From Bacteroidales bacterium UBA3297 (GTDB taxonomy: Bacteria; Bacteroidota; Bacteroidia; Bacteroidales; Paludibacteraceae): 64,000 nucleotides of DNA. The notes under the pieces are model-generated. The model saw only the letters and a list, made by a program, of their open reading frames with translations. It did not search any database and was not told where the DNA came from. The position numbers and the translations under genes are program-made. Shown here piece by piece: positions 8,301-18,384 of this stretch. The DNA lies in the NCBI GenBank assembly GCA_002362105.1, contig DETD01000019.1, positions 262,725 to 326,724 of the forward strand, read 5' to 3'. Each line of letters opens with the position of its first letter. Positions within the stretch are counted from its first letter, which is position 1.

Positions 8301-9641
8301 TTAATAGTTTCTTTTTTGGTTCCGTTCTTCTGGAAGCTCGTCGTCGAAGAGCGAGGTTCCGAGGTCTTTCAGTTTGCCAAAGATGGTGGTCTTTTTTTGA
8401 GGACGCTCGTTCTGCTTGGTTGAAACCACGCAATTTTCTTTTGCGTTCAGAAGGGTACCGATGGCAACATGGAATCTGCAACCATTTTTTTCCTGTGGAA
8501 TCAGGTTCTGGTAGTCGGCGTGTATGATACCCTTATGGGCTGGTAGTCCGAGGGTCTCTTCTATCTTGCCTTCCAAACCTTTAAGTTTCGATGCTTCTCC
8601 AACAATCACCACTTGGTCGAGTTGCGGACCAACCGCCAGTTTCGACTCTTTTATGGCCAGTTCGACGTAGCCCAGAATTTGGTCGATTCTGCGCTCAATA
8701 ACGTTACAAACGGCCTTGTAGCTGATGTCGCTACCGGTAGAAAGGCCAATGAAGCGGTCTTCTATATTCCAGTCGAGGTGGCAGTTGCCAATCTTTTTTA
8801 TCTTTTCCGCTTCCTCGGTCACGATGCGCAATTGCGAAATGTCGTCGGTGATGAGTTTGCTGCCTAAAGGAATAGACAGAGAGTAGTGCATCTTGTTCTT
8901 GTGGTAGATGGCCACGTTGGTGGTGGTGGCACCGAAGTCGATGAGCACGACACCCAGCTCTTTCTCGTTTTTCGAAAGAATAGAGTTCGCTGCGGCAAGC
9001 GGAGCTATGCAGTAGCCAGCCAGTTTAACGCCAATGCTCTCGAGACACACGCGCAAGTTACTCAACATGGTCGACTTCCCGACAATAATCTTGTAGGTGG
9101 CGGAAATAACCTCGCAACGGCAACCAATAGGGTTGTTGGTTGGCTCGCTATCGTCGACCAGATATTTAGACGGATGAATATCGAGTATTTCAAGATCGTT
9201 GCTGCTGAGCTTGATATTGTGGTTCAAACGGTCAAACTCTTCGAACAGCTCTTTGTTGATGATATCGCCACCCAGACGTCGACTGATGTTGTTCGTCTCG
9301 GTACGCGAATTGCCGTTCAGCGCAATATAAACCTGTTCGATTTGGACGTTGATTTTCTCGTAAATATCGTCAATCGCCCTGTTGTACTGGGTTTTGATGC
9401 TGTTTTCCAGATCGGTGAGAACGTGCTTGATGTCGTTCTTGGTATCTTCGATGTTGTAAATAGCACCGCGGCGGATGCCCCTGGAAGGAGTCGATGCAGA
9501 AGAAACAAATACGAATTTCCCTTGGTCGTCTTTCTTGGCCGCAATGGCTCTAACCTCGGTACCGCCGAGGTCGAGGGCAACAAAAATCCCCATATCGGTT
9601 TTTGCTGGAGTAATGACTGTTTGTCCGTCTTTCTTGCTCAT
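8301..9641 (-). CDS. ftsA: Cell division protein FtsA
   Basis: A 446-residue actin-fold ATPase that anchors FtsZ to the membrane. The phosphate-1 motif FVALDLGGTEVRAIA is near residue 20, the family's 1C (SHS2) region follows at about 90-180, the phosphate-2 region reads VVLIDFGATTTNVAIY, and the adenosine motif is VVIVGEASKLKG. The C-terminus is basic (ERNQKRNY) and may serve as the membrane-binding end, although a clear amphipathic helix is hard to call. It lies between ftsQ and ftsZ as usual. Confidence 0.95.
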   Translation of the reverse strand: MSKKDGQTVITPAKTDMGIFVALDLGGTEVRAIAAKKDDQGKFVFVSSASTPSRGIRRGAIYNIEDTKNDIKHVLTDLENSIKTQYNRAIDDIYEKINVQIEQVYIALNGNSRTETNNISRRLGGDIINKELFEEFDRLNHNIKLSSNDLEILDIHPSKYLVDDSEPTNNPIGCRCEVISATYKIIVGKSTMLSNLRVCLESIGVKLAGYCIAPLAAANSILSKNEKELGVVLIDFGATTTNVAIYHKNKMHYSLSIPLGSKLITDDISQLRIVTEEAEKIKKIGNCHLDWNIEDRFIGLSTGSDISYKAVCNVIERRIDQILGYVELAIKESKLAVGPQLDQVVIVGEASKLKGLEGKIEETLGLPAHKGIIHADYQNLIPQEKNGCRFHVAIGTLLNAKENCVVSTKQNERPQKKTTIFGKLKDLGTSLFDDELPEERNQKRNY

Positions 9642-9654
9642 ATATATTTTCCTT

Positions 9655-10413
9655 TTATTTCTTAGTACAAACGACCTGTTGGTCGAATTTCAAGTTAATG
9701 GTCGAATAGTTGCTCCAACCTTTTTCGGGGAAAGCCTCCGTATAGACTTTTTCCAGTTTTTCCAACTTCTCTTCGTAGTTGGTCAGCTTTCCCATTTCAA
9801 TTATCTGTCCGCCTACTCTAGGAACCAGATTTACGTCTCCATTATATTTAACGTAAATTTGCTCTATTTGTGCATTCCAAAACTTATCTTTTTGGAGAAA
9901 TTTGGCAAACTTATAAAGCGTATTCTTGGCGAGTGTGTCGCTGATGAATCCGCTTGCCACCGGAACGTAGGCCGGGTCTAGACTGGGGATGGGCATTGTT
10001 TTGCCTTCGCTGTCGATGTAGCAGTCGTAGCCCGTGTTTTTTACGATGCGCAGAACCGGGTGCCTTTGCCAGATGTTGATGCGCAGTTTGCTTTCGGGCG
10101 TTTTGTAAACCTCCACGTTCTTAATGGCAATCAGCCTTTTTACAAGGGTGCGCTCAATATCTGTGGTGTTGAGGCTGTTCATGTTCTTTCCCGCAAGGTC
10201 GGGCTCCAAGTCCTTTATCACGTTCCTGACGTCGCCAGGATGTATAAACTGGATGTCGCTACTGTCCATAATGGCCACCTCGACACCCATGCAGAGGGAA
10301 TTGTCGCGCTCGCGGTTGAAGTGAAAAATGGCATAGACGATGTAGACCACAGTAGCGGTAAACGCCAATGCGGTTAACACCCTTTTTGCTGTTTTTTTCA
10401 CTTTCTGGTTCAT
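9655..10413 (-). CDS. ftsQ: Cell division protein FtsQ/DivIB
   Basis: A 252-residue bitopic inner-membrane protein: short basic cytoplasmic tail (MNQKVKKTAKR), a transmembrane helix at about 12-29, then a periplasmic POTRA-like region with IHPGDVRNVI and ERTLVKRLIAIKNVEVYKTP, followed by the beta domain. The match to family is through layout and position between murC and ftsA more than through sharp motifs, as usual for FtsQ in Bacteroidota. It belongs to the FtsQLB division subcomplex. Confidence 0.88.
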   Translation of the reverse strand: MNQKVKKTAKRVLTALAFTATVVYIVYAIFHFNRERDNSLCMGVEVAIMDSSDIQFIHPGDVRNVIKDLEPDLAGKNMNSLNTTDIERTLVKRLIAIKNVEVYKTPESKLRINIWQRHPVLRIVKNTGYDCYIDSEGKTMPIPSLDPAYVPVASGFISDTLAKNTLYKFAKFLQKDKFWNAQIEQIYVKYNGDVNLVPRVGGQIIEMGKLTNYEEKLEKLEKVYTEAFPEKGWSNYSTINLKFDQQVVCTKK

Positions 10414-10420
10414 AAACTGT

Positions 10421-11800
10421 TTATTGTAAAGCCTCTGTTATTTCTGGAATCAGCAGGTCGACATCGCCGGCGCCTAACGTAGCGACCAGGTTGATGCGCT
10501 CTTTGTTCTCTTTCAGGTAACCGGCCAGACTGTCTTTGTCGAGCACCTTGACTATAGGTGCGGTAACCTTGCTGGCCAGCCATTCGCTTGTAATGCCCGG
10601 TATTGGCTCTTCGCGTGCCGGGTAGATTGGAAGCAGGATGGCTTCGTCGAGCATCGACAAACTTTGTGCGAAACTGTCGGCCAGGTCGCGGGTGCGACTG
10701 TACAGGTGCGGCATGAAGATGCCCGTCAGTTTCCGGTCGGGATATACCCGCTTAATCGACTCTATGCTGGCCTTCAACTCCATCGGATGGTGGGCGTAGT
10801 CGTCGATAATGGTGAGTTTGTCGGTCTTCAGGTGAATGTCGAAACGGCGTTTAACACCTTTATAGCTGGCCATCGCACCACGAATTTCATCGTAGCTGGC
10901 TCCGTTGAGCAGTGCCAGAGCCATTGCCGCAATTCCATTCTCGATGTTGATGTAGACGGGAACACCGAGTTTGATGTTGCAGATCTTGCCGGTTGGATGT
11001 ATGAAATCGAATACTATTTCGCCATTACCTATGCGGATGTTCTCGGCATGGAAGTCACCTTCGTCCACCGAATAGGTGAGGATGCGTATATTCTGTTTCG
11101 TGCGTGGTTTGATGGGTAAACCTTTTTTGACAATGAGCGTGCCACCCGGACGAACTAGCGACGAGAAATCTTCAAACGCCTTGCGGTACTCCTCCTCGGT
11201 CTTGTAGATGTCGAGGTGGTCGGCATCGGTCGAGGTGATAACCGCCATGTAGGGGGTAAGCGTGAGGAACGAGTGGTCGAACTCGTCGGCCTCAATCACA
11301 ACCAAGTCGTTCTTGCTGTTGATGAGGATGTTTTTGTCAAAATTTTTAGAAATGCCGCCCAAGAAGGCGCTGCAACCCACTTTACTCTGGTTGAGAATGT
11401 GGCTTGTAAGCGTGCAGGTGGTGGTTTTCCCGTGGGTGCCGGAAATGCAGATGCCACGCTGGGAACGGGTTATTTCGCCTAACACTTGTGCCCGCTTCAT
11501 GATGGTGAAGCCGTTTTTCTTAAAGAAAACGAATTCTGTCATGTCTTCGGGAATTGCTGGGGTATAAACAACCAGCGTGTAGTTCGGATTTTTATAGTCG
11601 GCAGCAATAAAGTCGGTGTTGTCGTCGGTGTGGATTTGTATGCCTTCGCGTTCCAATTCCATGACGAGTTCCGATTCGTTGCGGTCGTATCCTGCAACCT
11701 GGTAGCCCTTGGCGTTGAAGTAGCGCGCCAGTGCGCTCATGCCAATGCCGCCAATGCCCAGAAAGTAGATGTTCCTTATTTTATCCAGCATGTTGGTCAT
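10421..11800 (-). CDS. murC: UDP-N-acetylmuramate--L-alanine ligase
   Basis: A 459-residue Mur ligase that adds L-alanine to UDP-MurNAc in the cytoplasm. It has the N-terminal Rossmann motif FLGIGGIGMSALA, the ATP-binding GTHGKTTTCTLT, the central-domain EADEFDHSF, and the C-terminal DDYAHHPMEL. Length is normal for MurC. It precedes ftsQ by 7 bases, so translation of the two may be coupled. Confidence 0.97.
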   Translation of the reverse strand: MTNMLDKIRNIYFLGIGGIGMSALARYFNAKGYQVAGYDRNESELVMELEREGIQIHTDDNTDFIAADYKNPNYTLVVYTPAIPEDMTEFVFFKKNGFTIMKRAQVLGEITRSQRGICISGTHGKTTTCTLTSHILNQSKVGCSAFLGGISKNFDKNILINSKNDLVVIEADEFDHSFLTLTPYMAVITSTDADHLDIYKTEEEYRKAFEDFSSLVRPGGTLIVKKGLPIKPRTKQNIRILTYSVDEGDFHAENIRIGNGEIVFDFIHPTGKICNIKLGVPVYINIENGIAAMALALLNGASYDEIRGAMASYKGVKRRFDIHLKTDKLTIIDDYAHHPMELKASIESIKRVYPDRKLTGIFMPHLYSRTRDLADSFAQSLSMLDEAILLPIYPAREEPIPGITSEWLASKVTAPIVKVLDKDSLAGYLKENKERINLVATLGAGDVDLLIPEITEALQ

Positions 11801-11836
11801 AATCAGTTCCCCTTATAGTTAAGCCTTATGTGGCGG

Positions 11837-12946
11837 TTATTTCTTTATTTCGTTAAGAATAATGTCGGCGATGCGTGAAGCCGAGTCTAGTTGGGCCAGT
11901 TTGGCGATGTTCTCGCTAAGCGAAGCCAGCTGTTGGTCGTCGTTAATTAGACGGATGACGGTGTCGATGAGTTTCGCCTCAGCTTCCGCATCGGTCACCA
12001 AAATGGCCGCCCCTTTAGTCGAAAGCGCCAACGCGTTCTTTGTCTGGTGGTCTTCTGCCACATTTGGCGATGGCACCAGCACGCAAGGCTTCTTCAGCAG
12101 GCAGAGTTCAGAAATAGAACTTGCTCCTGCTCTTGAAATTACTAGGTCGGCAACGGCGTAAGCCTGGTCCATATTCCTTACAAAGGCCGTGCAGGTCAGC
12201 AGCGGGTTGTTGCTCTTGTCGGCTTCGGCCTTGGCATTCTCGTAGTAGAATTTGCCGGTCTGCCAAATTACCTGTATGCCGGCGTCTTTCAACTTTTGTA
12301 AACCACCGATGACGCTGTTGTTTACGGTGCGGGCACCAAGGCTGCCGCCAATAATCAGCAGTGTCTTTTTTGCTGGGTCGAGGTTGAACGCCTTCAGCGC
12401 TTCCGCATCCTTGAACGGTACGTCCATCAGGTTTTGGCGGACAGGGTTTCCGGTAAGGATGATCTTCTCTTTCGGAAAGAAGCGTTCCATTCCCTCGTAG
12501 GCCACGCATATTTTTTTCGCGTTCTTAGCCAGCATCTTGTTGGCCTTGCCGGCAAAAGAGTTCTGCTCTTGTAGGAAGGTTGGAATTCCCAGGGCGCTGG
12601 CAGCGTCGAGGGTCGGAGCGCTGGCATAGCCGCCAACACCAACCACCGCATCAGGAGCGAAGTCTTTCACAATCTGTTTGGCCTTACGTTTGCTATTGAA
12701 GAACTTCCATGCGAAAGAAATCCATTGGAGCGGATTCTTACGGTTGAGTCCCACAACAGGTAACGCTTTGATTTTGTAGCCGGCTTGTGGCACTTTCTCC
12801 ATCTCCATACGTCCTTCTGCTCCTACGAACAGAAATTCAGCGTCTGGTTCTTTTGCTTTGAGTGCGTTGGCAATTGAAACGGCAGGGAAAATGTGCCCGC
12901 CGGTTCCGCCGCCGCTTATAATGAATTTATGTTTTTTCGTTTCCAT
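11837..12946 (-). CDS. murG: Lipid II synthase (N-acetylglucosaminyltransferase MurG)
   Basis: A 369-residue GT-B fold glycosyltransferase that adds GlcNAc to lipid I at the inner face of the membrane. The N-terminal glycine-rich loop SGGGTGGHIFPAVSIA, the VGVGGYASAP segment, the LIIGGSLGARTVN loop, and the C-terminal UDP-GlcNAc-binding region SRAGASSISELCLLKKP are all present. Standard length and dcw position between ftsW and murC. Confidence 0.97.
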   Translation of the reverse strand: METKKHKFIISGGGTGGHIFPAVSIANALKAKEPDAEFLFVGAEGRMEMEKVPQAGYKIKALPVVGLNRKNPLQWISFAWKFFNSKRKAKQIVKDFAPDAVVGVGGYASAPTLDAASALGIPTFLQEQNSFAGKANKMLAKNAKKICVAYEGMERFFPKEKIILTGNPVRQNLMDVPFKDAEALKAFNLDPAKKTLLIIGGSLGARTVNNSVIGGLQKLKDAGIQVIWQTGKFYYENAKAEADKSNNPLLTCTAFVRNMDQAYAVADLVISRAGASSISELCLLKKPCVLVPSPNVAEDHQTKNALALSTKGAAILVTDAEAEAKLIDTVIRLINDDQQLASLSENIAKLAQLDSASRIADIILNEIKK

Positions 12947-12983
12947 TGTCTTTTAAATGTAAAAAGTTCTTTTTTCTTATGGT

Positions 12984-14240
12984 TTAAGTCTCGTTTATAA
13001 CGTTTTGAGGCTCAATGTCCTCAATCGCATCATCGTCTTTTTCTTCGTTGTTGCATTCGAACCTCGAAATGCCGATAATGATGCCGAAGTAGGCGCTAAC
13101 GGCAACAGCCGAGGTACCACCGCGGCTGATGAGGGGTAGCGGTTGTCCGGTTACCGGAATAAGTCCAACTGCCACCGAAGTGTTGATAAGCGCCTGCAAA
13201 ATCATCATCATGCAGAGGCCCGCCGCCACAATGGCGCAGAACCTGTTGTTGCATTTGGCAATAATGCGTCCTACCCTGTAAAGTAAGACGATGTAGAGCA
13301 GTAGTACGAAGCCTCCGCCCAGCAGTCCGGTCTCTTCTATTATAATGGCATAGATGAAGTCGGAGAAAGCCTCAGGCAGCACGTCGCGCTCTTTACTTCT
13401 GCCAGGGAAAACGCCTATACCCCAGCTGTTGGCAATTGCCACTTTGCCGTGGACCGATTGGAAGTTTTTGTCGTTCAGGGTAAAACCCTCTTCCCCCGGT
13501 TCTTTTTCGTTGACAAAGCGGTCAAGACGTCCCATTGCGGTACCGGCTCGGTTTAAGAAACCGTCTTGCCTGATGGCCGTCTTTCTGATGTCTTGGAAAA
13601 GGTCTGTTTTGGCAAACTCGACAACAGAGAAAATGCACAATCCGGCAAAGAGGATGCTGTAGACCAGCCATCTCAGTTTGTTGAAAGCCAACGTGAAAAT
13701 CAACCAGGTGGTAGTTCCTACCAAGATGGCGTTCGAGACGTTTTCCCTGACAATACAGAGTACGGTCAGTCCACCCAGCAGAACCAGCCAGAAGGTTAGA
13801 AGGCTGAAAGTCTTCTTCACCTCGGAGTAGCGCGAGAACAAGTAGGCGATGGCCACCACATACGACAGTTTGAGGAACTCGGAAGGCTGCATATTGATGC
13901 CCCTAAAGGTGGCCCAACGTGCCGCTCCGTTTGTGCCTCCTCCTGAAATGGATAAAACTGCCACCCAAATAAGAAGACAGGGGAAAACCACAAATGTGAT
14001 AAATTTGGCAAATCGCCGGAGTTTGAACTGGTGGGTGACGAAGGCCGTCATTATACCCATACAGCAGAAGACGATATGCTTGAAAATGGCCCCGTTGTAG
14101 TCGCCCTTGAACACATTGCCATAGACCAAGTGACTTGAAGCGCTGTACACTTCGACAGCAGAAAACAGCAACAGGCAGGCATAGATAATCCAAATTATCT
14201 TGTCTCCTTTGAAGTTGTTATTCAAGAATTCTCTGACCAT
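12984..14240 (-). CDS. ftsW: Peptidoglycan glycosyltransferase FtsW (SEDS family)
   Basis: A 418-residue polytopic membrane protein with about ten hydrophobic segments. SEDS hallmarks are visible: GAARWATFRGINMQPSEFLK, the loop with NSWGIGVFPGRSKERDVLPEAFSDFIYAIIIEE, and the C-terminal GLIPVTGQPLPLISRGG. It polymerises lipid II at the septum together with the transpeptidase encoded by ftsI in the same operon. A short acidic cytoplasmic tail (EEKDDDAIEDIE) follows the last helix. Confidence 0.96.
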   Translation of the reverse strand: MVREFLNNNFKGDKIIWIIYACLLLFSAVEVYSASSHLVYGNVFKGDYNGAIFKHIVFCCMGIMTAFVTHQFKLRRFAKFITFVVFPCLLIWVAVLSISGGGTNGAARWATFRGINMQPSEFLKLSYVVAIAYLFSRYSEVKKTFSLLTFWLVLLGGLTVLCIVRENVSNAILVGTTTWLIFTLAFNKLRWLVYSILFAGLCIFSVVEFAKTDLFQDIRKTAIRQDGFLNRAGTAMGRLDRFVNEKEPGEEGFTLNDKNFQSVHGKVAIANSWGIGVFPGRSKERDVLPEAFSDFIYAIIIEETGLLGGGFVLLLYIVLLYRVGRIIAKCNNRFCAIVAAGLCMMMILQALINTSVAVGLIPVTGQPLPLISRGGTSAVAVSAYFGIIIGISRFECNNEEKDDDAIEDIEPQNVINET

Positions 14241-14259
14241 ATGGCGTCTGTTTGTTCGC

Positions 14260-15597
14260 TTAGAGGTTCTTTACCTGTTCCTTGAACTGTTGTCCGCGGT
14301 CTTCGTAGCTCATAAAGAGGTCGAAGCTGGCACAACAAGGCGAGAGCAGAACGGTGTCTCCCTTCTCCGCCATCTCGAAAGACTTTTCGACAGCGTCCTT
14401 CATCGACTGGACGTCGACAGTCGGTTTGCCCATACCGTCGAAGAAGTCGTGGAGTTTAGAGTTGTCGACGCCAAGGAATACCAGAGCGCGAACCTTTTCT
14501 TCAACAAGGCTCTTGATTTCGTTATAGTCGTTACCTTTGTCTTTACCGCCAAGAATAAGTACCACAGGGGTCTTCATGCACTGGAGGGCATACCAGCACG
14601 AGTTGACGTTGGTTGCCTTCGAGTCGTTGATGAACAATACGTTGCGGACGCGTGCAACCTGTTCCAAACGGTGTTCAACACCCTGGAAGTCGCTGAGGGC
14701 TTCACGGACTCTGTCGCTAGTAATGCCCGATGCGAAGGCTGTAATGCCGGCCGCCATTGAGTTGTAGGTATTGTGCAAACCCTTGATGCTTATTTTCTCC
14801 TTTTCCATGCTCATTTGTTTGTTATTGATGTTGATTGTGAAGTTTTCGTTTTCGATGAAGGCTGCCAGACCCTCTTTTTTGTCGATGTTGAAAGGACACA
14901 TCTTGGCTTTGATGTCGCGCTTTGCTATCTCCTTGGCCACAATAGGGTCACCGTCCCAATAGATGAAGTAGTCGTTTGGCGTCATGTTCTGGACGATACG
15001 CATCTTCGAGTCGATGTAGTTCTGGAACTTGTGGTCGTAGCGGTCCAAGTGGTCAGGAGTGATATTCATCAGAATAGCGAAATCGGCCTTGAAGTCGTAC
15101 ATTCCGTCGAGCTGGAAACTGCTGAGCTCGATGATGTAGTACTTGTGTGGGTCGATGGCCACCTGGCGGGCCAGACTGAAGCCGACATTTCCTGCCAAAG
15201 AAGCATCGAGGCCGGCTTTTGTGAAAATGTGGTGGATGAGGGTTGTAGTCGTTGTCTTTCCGTTGCTGCCGGTAATGCACACCTTCACAGAGTCGCCCGT
15301 ATAGCGGCCTGCGAACTCAATTTCAGAAATGATGTGGGTGCCTTTTTCGCGCAACTTGACAATGAGAGGTGCGGTTTCGGGAATGCCCGGACTCTTGATA
15401 ACCTCGTCGGCGTTCAGAATGAGGCTCTCGGTATGCTGCTTCTCTTCGTAAGCAATGCCGTACTGCTCGAGCTCCTTCTTGTATTTGTCTTTGATGGCCG
15501 ACATGTCGGAAACGAACACGTCGAATCCCTTTTTCTGTGCCAGAATGGCAGAGCCTACGCCGCTTTCACCGGCGCCTAACACTACAATCCTTTTCAT
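14260..15597 (-). CDS. murD: UDP-N-acetylmuramoylalanine--D-glutamate ligase
   Basis: A 445-residue Mur ligase. The N-terminal VLGAGESGVGSA binds UDP-MurNAc-Ala, GSNGKTTTTTLIHHI is the P-loop, ELSSFQLDG and NITPDHLDRYDH are the family-specific central motifs, and NDSKATNVNS marks the C-terminal domain. It works between MurC and MurE, both in this operon. Confidence 0.97.
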   Translation of the reverse strand: MKRIVVLGAGESGVGSAILAQKKGFDVFVSDMSAIKDKYKKELEQYGIAYEEKQHTESLILNADEVIKSPGIPETAPLIVKLREKGTHIISEIEFAGRYTGDSVKVCITGSNGKTTTTTLIHHIFTKAGLDASLAGNVGFSLARQVAIDPHKYYIIELSSFQLDGMYDFKADFAILMNITPDHLDRYDHKFQNYIDSKMRIVQNMTPNDYFIYWDGDPIVAKEIAKRDIKAKMCPFNIDKKEGLAAFIENENFTININNKQMSMEKEKISIKGLHNTYNSMAAGITAFASGITSDRVREALSDFQGVEHRLEQVARVRNVLFINDSKATNVNSCWYALQCMKTPVVLILGGKDKGNDYNEIKSLVEEKVRALVFLGVDNSKLHDFFDGMGKPTVDVQSMKDAVEKSFEMAEKGDTVLLSPCCASFDLFMSYEDRGQQFKEQVKNL

Positions 15598-15615
15598 TTT
15601 CTTGTTTATATAATT

Positions 15616-16884
15616 TTATCTTATTTTCAGTGTGATGATGGTAAGTGCCGCCAACAGAATGGAAGTAATCCAGAAACGGATGGTGATTTTCGATTCGTGG
15701 AAGGCGTGGTGCGACTTGCCGAATATGTATTTGCACTCAGGGTCGAGTTGTGACTGCTGTGTGCGGAAGTGGTCGTGAATAGGGGTGCGTTTCCAAATAC
15801 GCTGTTTGATGCCCTTCTTCTTGCCCTTTTTGAAGTAGAACACCTGGAGTGTGACGCTCAGGTTCTCGACTACCCAAACTCCGCAAAGGATTGGTATAAG
15901 CAACTCTTTGTGGATTGAGATTGCTGCAACAGCCACTATACCGCCAATGGTAAGGCTACCGGTGTCGCCCATAAATATCTGTGCGGGGTAGGCGTTGTAC
16001 CAGAGAAAGCCGATAAGGGCACCGACAAAGGCGCAGATGAAGACGACCATCTCTTGGCACCCCGGTATGTACATAATGTTGAGGTAGCTAGCGAACTCCA
16101 TGTGGCTGGAGACGTAAGCCAGAATGCCCAGCGTGACGCCCATAATGGCGGAGTTGCCGGCCGCCATGCCGTCCATGCCGTCGTTCAGGTTGGCACCGTT
16201 AGAGACAGCAGTAACTACAAAGATGGTGACAAGCACGAACAGAATCCACCCCGCATGGTACTTATACTTCCCAAAGAACGAAGTGATGTCGGCATAGTCG
16301 AGATTGTTGTTCTTGAAGAACGGGATGGTCGTTTTGGTCGACTTGATTTCCTTACTCTTCTGGTAAACAATCATTTTTTGTCCGTCTTTTTCCATCGATA
16401 CATTTTCGCATATCTTGGCTTCCGGACTAAGGTAAAGGGTGAGCCCCACAATAAGTCCGAGTCCGACCTGGCCGACAATTTTGAATTTACCGTGCAGGCC
16501 TTCCTTGTCTTTCTTGAAGTCTTTGATATAGTCGTCGGCAAAACCTAGCGCTCCCAGCCAAATAGTGGTGATGAGCATCAGAATCATATACACATTGTCA
16601 AGCTTGCCCAACAACAGACACGGCACAAGGATGGAGAAAATGATGATGATGCCACCCATTGAAGGGACACCAACCTTGTTGACGCCGAACGGGTCGATCG
16701 ACGCGTCGCGCTGTGTTTCTGTAATCTTCTTGCGCTTCAGGAATTTGATGAAGAACTCGCCGAAGAAAGTTGAAATGAGCAGGGCCAGAATGATGGCCAA
16801 CAGGGCTCGGAACGATACATAACTGAACATGCGGGCACCTGGAAGGTTGAACTGCTCGAGATATGTGAATAAATAATACAGCAT
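15616..16884 (-). CDS. mraY: Phospho-N-acetylmuramoyl-pentapeptide-transferase
   Basis: A 422-residue polytopic membrane enzyme that makes lipid I from UDP-MurNAc-pentapeptide and undecaprenyl phosphate. Conserved motifs: GFADDYIKDFKKDKEGL, NLNDGMDGMAAG, and MGDTGSLTIGG; the C-terminal cytoplasmic RTPIHDHFR is the HxH motif. It is about 60 residues longer than the E. coli enzyme because of an extra segment at about 160-215 between membrane helices, an arrangement usual in Bacteroidota. Confidence 0.97.
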   Translation of the reverse strand: MLYYLFTYLEQFNLPGARMFSYVSFRALLAIILALLISTFFGEFFIKFLKRKKITETQRDASIDPFGVNKVGVPSMGGIIIIFSILVPCLLLGKLDNVYMILMLITTIWLGALGFADDYIKDFKKDKEGLHGKFKIVGQVGLGLIVGLTLYLSPEAKICENVSMEKDGQKMIVYQKSKEIKSTKTTIPFFKNNNLDYADITSFFGKYKYHAGWILFVLVTIFVVTAVSNGANLNDGMDGMAAGNSAIMGVTLGILAYVSSHMEFASYLNIMYIPGCQEMVVFICAFVGALIGFLWYNAYPAQIFMGDTGSLTIGGIVAVAAISIHKELLIPILCGVWVVENLSVTLQVFYFKKGKKKGIKQRIWKRTPIHDHFRTQQSQLDPECKYIFGKSHHAFHESKITIRFWITSILLAALTIITLKIR

Positions 16885-16917
16885 TACTTGACTATGATAT
16901 GAATAGTATATGTTTTG

Positions 16918-18378
16918 TTACTTGGTTGCGTTAAAAATGTCGCACAACACCTCGTGGTCGTCGAAGTGGTGTTTCACACCTTGAATGTCTTGGTAGTTCT
17001 CGTGGCCCTTGCCAGCCACAAGTACCACGTCGCCCTTTTTTGCCAGTTTGCAGGCGGTTTTAATCGCCTCTTTCCGGTCAACAATGGTGATCACATTCTG
17101 TTTTTGTTCTTCGTCGAGGCCCGCCAGCATATCGTTGATGATGTCTTGTGGATCTTCGAAACGCGGGTTGTCGCTGGTGATGATGACGGTGTTGCTGGCA
17201 TTGACGGCCTCTTGCGCCATAATAGGGCGTTTGCCCTTGTCGCGGTTGCCGCCCGCCCCGCAAACGGTAATCACCTCGCCCCTGCCTCTGAGCACCTCTT
17301 TAATGGTGTTGAGCACGTTGACCAGGGCGTCGGGAGTGTGCGCGTAGTCGACAATGGCGGTGAACCCTTTCGGAGAGCGCAGAGCCTCAAAACGTCCGTT
17401 AACCGGACGTAGTCCGCTCAAATGAACCAGCACTTCGTATTCGTCTTTTCCCAACATAACGGCCGCTCCATAAACGGCCATCAGGTTCGAAGCGTTGAAG
17501 CGACCTACAAACGGAACATCGACCGTGTGTGGACCGACAGAGAGGGTCATGCCCTCGAGTGTGTCGTCAAGAATCTTGGCGCGGAAGTCGGCTGTTTGTC
17601 TGACCGAGTAGCAGCATTTCCGGGCCTTGGTGTTCTGTAACATCACTTCACCGTTCTTGTCGTCGAGGTTGGTCAGAGCGAAGGCCTTTTTCGGAAGGTC
17701 GTCGAAAAACCTCTTTTTTGCTTTCAGGTAGTTCTCGAACGTCTTGTGGTAGTCGAGGTGGTCGCGGGTGAGGTTGGTGAAAATGCCGCCGTCGAAGTCC
17801 AAACCGCCAATTCGGCGTTGGTCTACAGCGTGCGAGCTGACCTCCATAAACGCGTATTCGCAACCGGCATCCACCATTTTCGCCAGAAGGACGTTCAACT
17901 CCAGCGGATCGGGAGTAGTGTGTGTGGCCGGAACCGCCTCGCCTTCAATATAGTTGACCACCGTAGACAGCAAGCCACATTTGTGCCCGAAACTGCGGAA
18001 CAGCTGGTAGAGCAGGGTGGCGGTGGTCGTCTTGCCGTTTGTGCCGGTAACGCCAACCAACTTCAACTGCTTCGAAGGGTTGCCGTTCCAGTTGGCCGCA
18101 ATCAGACCCAGCGCCTCGTTCGAGTTCTCGACCTGTATGTAGCAGACATTGTCGGCCAGTTGGGCAGGTAGTTGTTCGCAAACGACAGCAATTGCTCCCT
18201 TCTCGACAGACGAGCCAATATAGCTGTGTCCGTCGCTCTGGGTGCCGCTAATGGCAATGAAAAGGGCTCCTGCCTGAATTTTGCGGGAGTCGAACTGCAC
18301 ATCGGCAATGCTAGTGTCGGCATTGCCAATAACTTGTTTGGTGTTAACACCAGAAAGTATGTCGTTTAAATTCATCAT
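16918..18378 (-). CDS. murE: UDP-MurNAc-tripeptide ligase MurE (meso-diaminopimelate type)
   Basis: A 486-residue Mur ligase. It has VQFDSRKIQAGALF at the N-terminus, GTNGKTTTATLLYQL as P-loop, the carbamylated-lysine region, YAHTPDALVNVL, and SDNPRFEDP. The DNPR sequence is the signature for meso-diaminopimelate as the third residue, in contrast to lysine-adding enzymes, so the peptidoglycan of this organism is inferred to be of the DAP type. It begins 6 bases after ftsI ends. Confidence 0.96.
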   Translation of the reverse strand: MMNLNDILSGVNTKQVIGNADTSIADVQFDSRKIQAGALFIAISGTQSDGHSYIGSSVEKGAIAVVCEQLPAQLADNVCYIQVENSNEALGLIAANWNGNPSKQLKLVGVTGTNGKTTTATLLYQLFRSFGHKCGLLSTVVNYIEGEAVPATHTTPDPLELNVLLAKMVDAGCEYAFMEVSSHAVDQRRIGGLDFDGGIFTNLTRDHLDYHKTFENYLKAKKRFFDDLPKKAFALTNLDDKNGEVMLQNTKARKCCYSVRQTADFRAKILDDTLEGMTLSVGPHTVDVPFVGRFNASNLMAVYGAAVMLGKDEYEVLVHLSGLRPVNGRFEALRSPKGFTAIVDYAHTPDALVNVLNTIKEVLRGRGEVITVCGAGGNRDKGKRPIMAQEAVNASNTVIITSDNPRFEDPQDIINDMLAGLDEEQKQNVITIVDRKEAIKTACKLAKKGDVVLVAGKGHENYQDIQGVKHHFDDHEVLCDIFNATK

Positions 18379-18384
18379 CTTTTA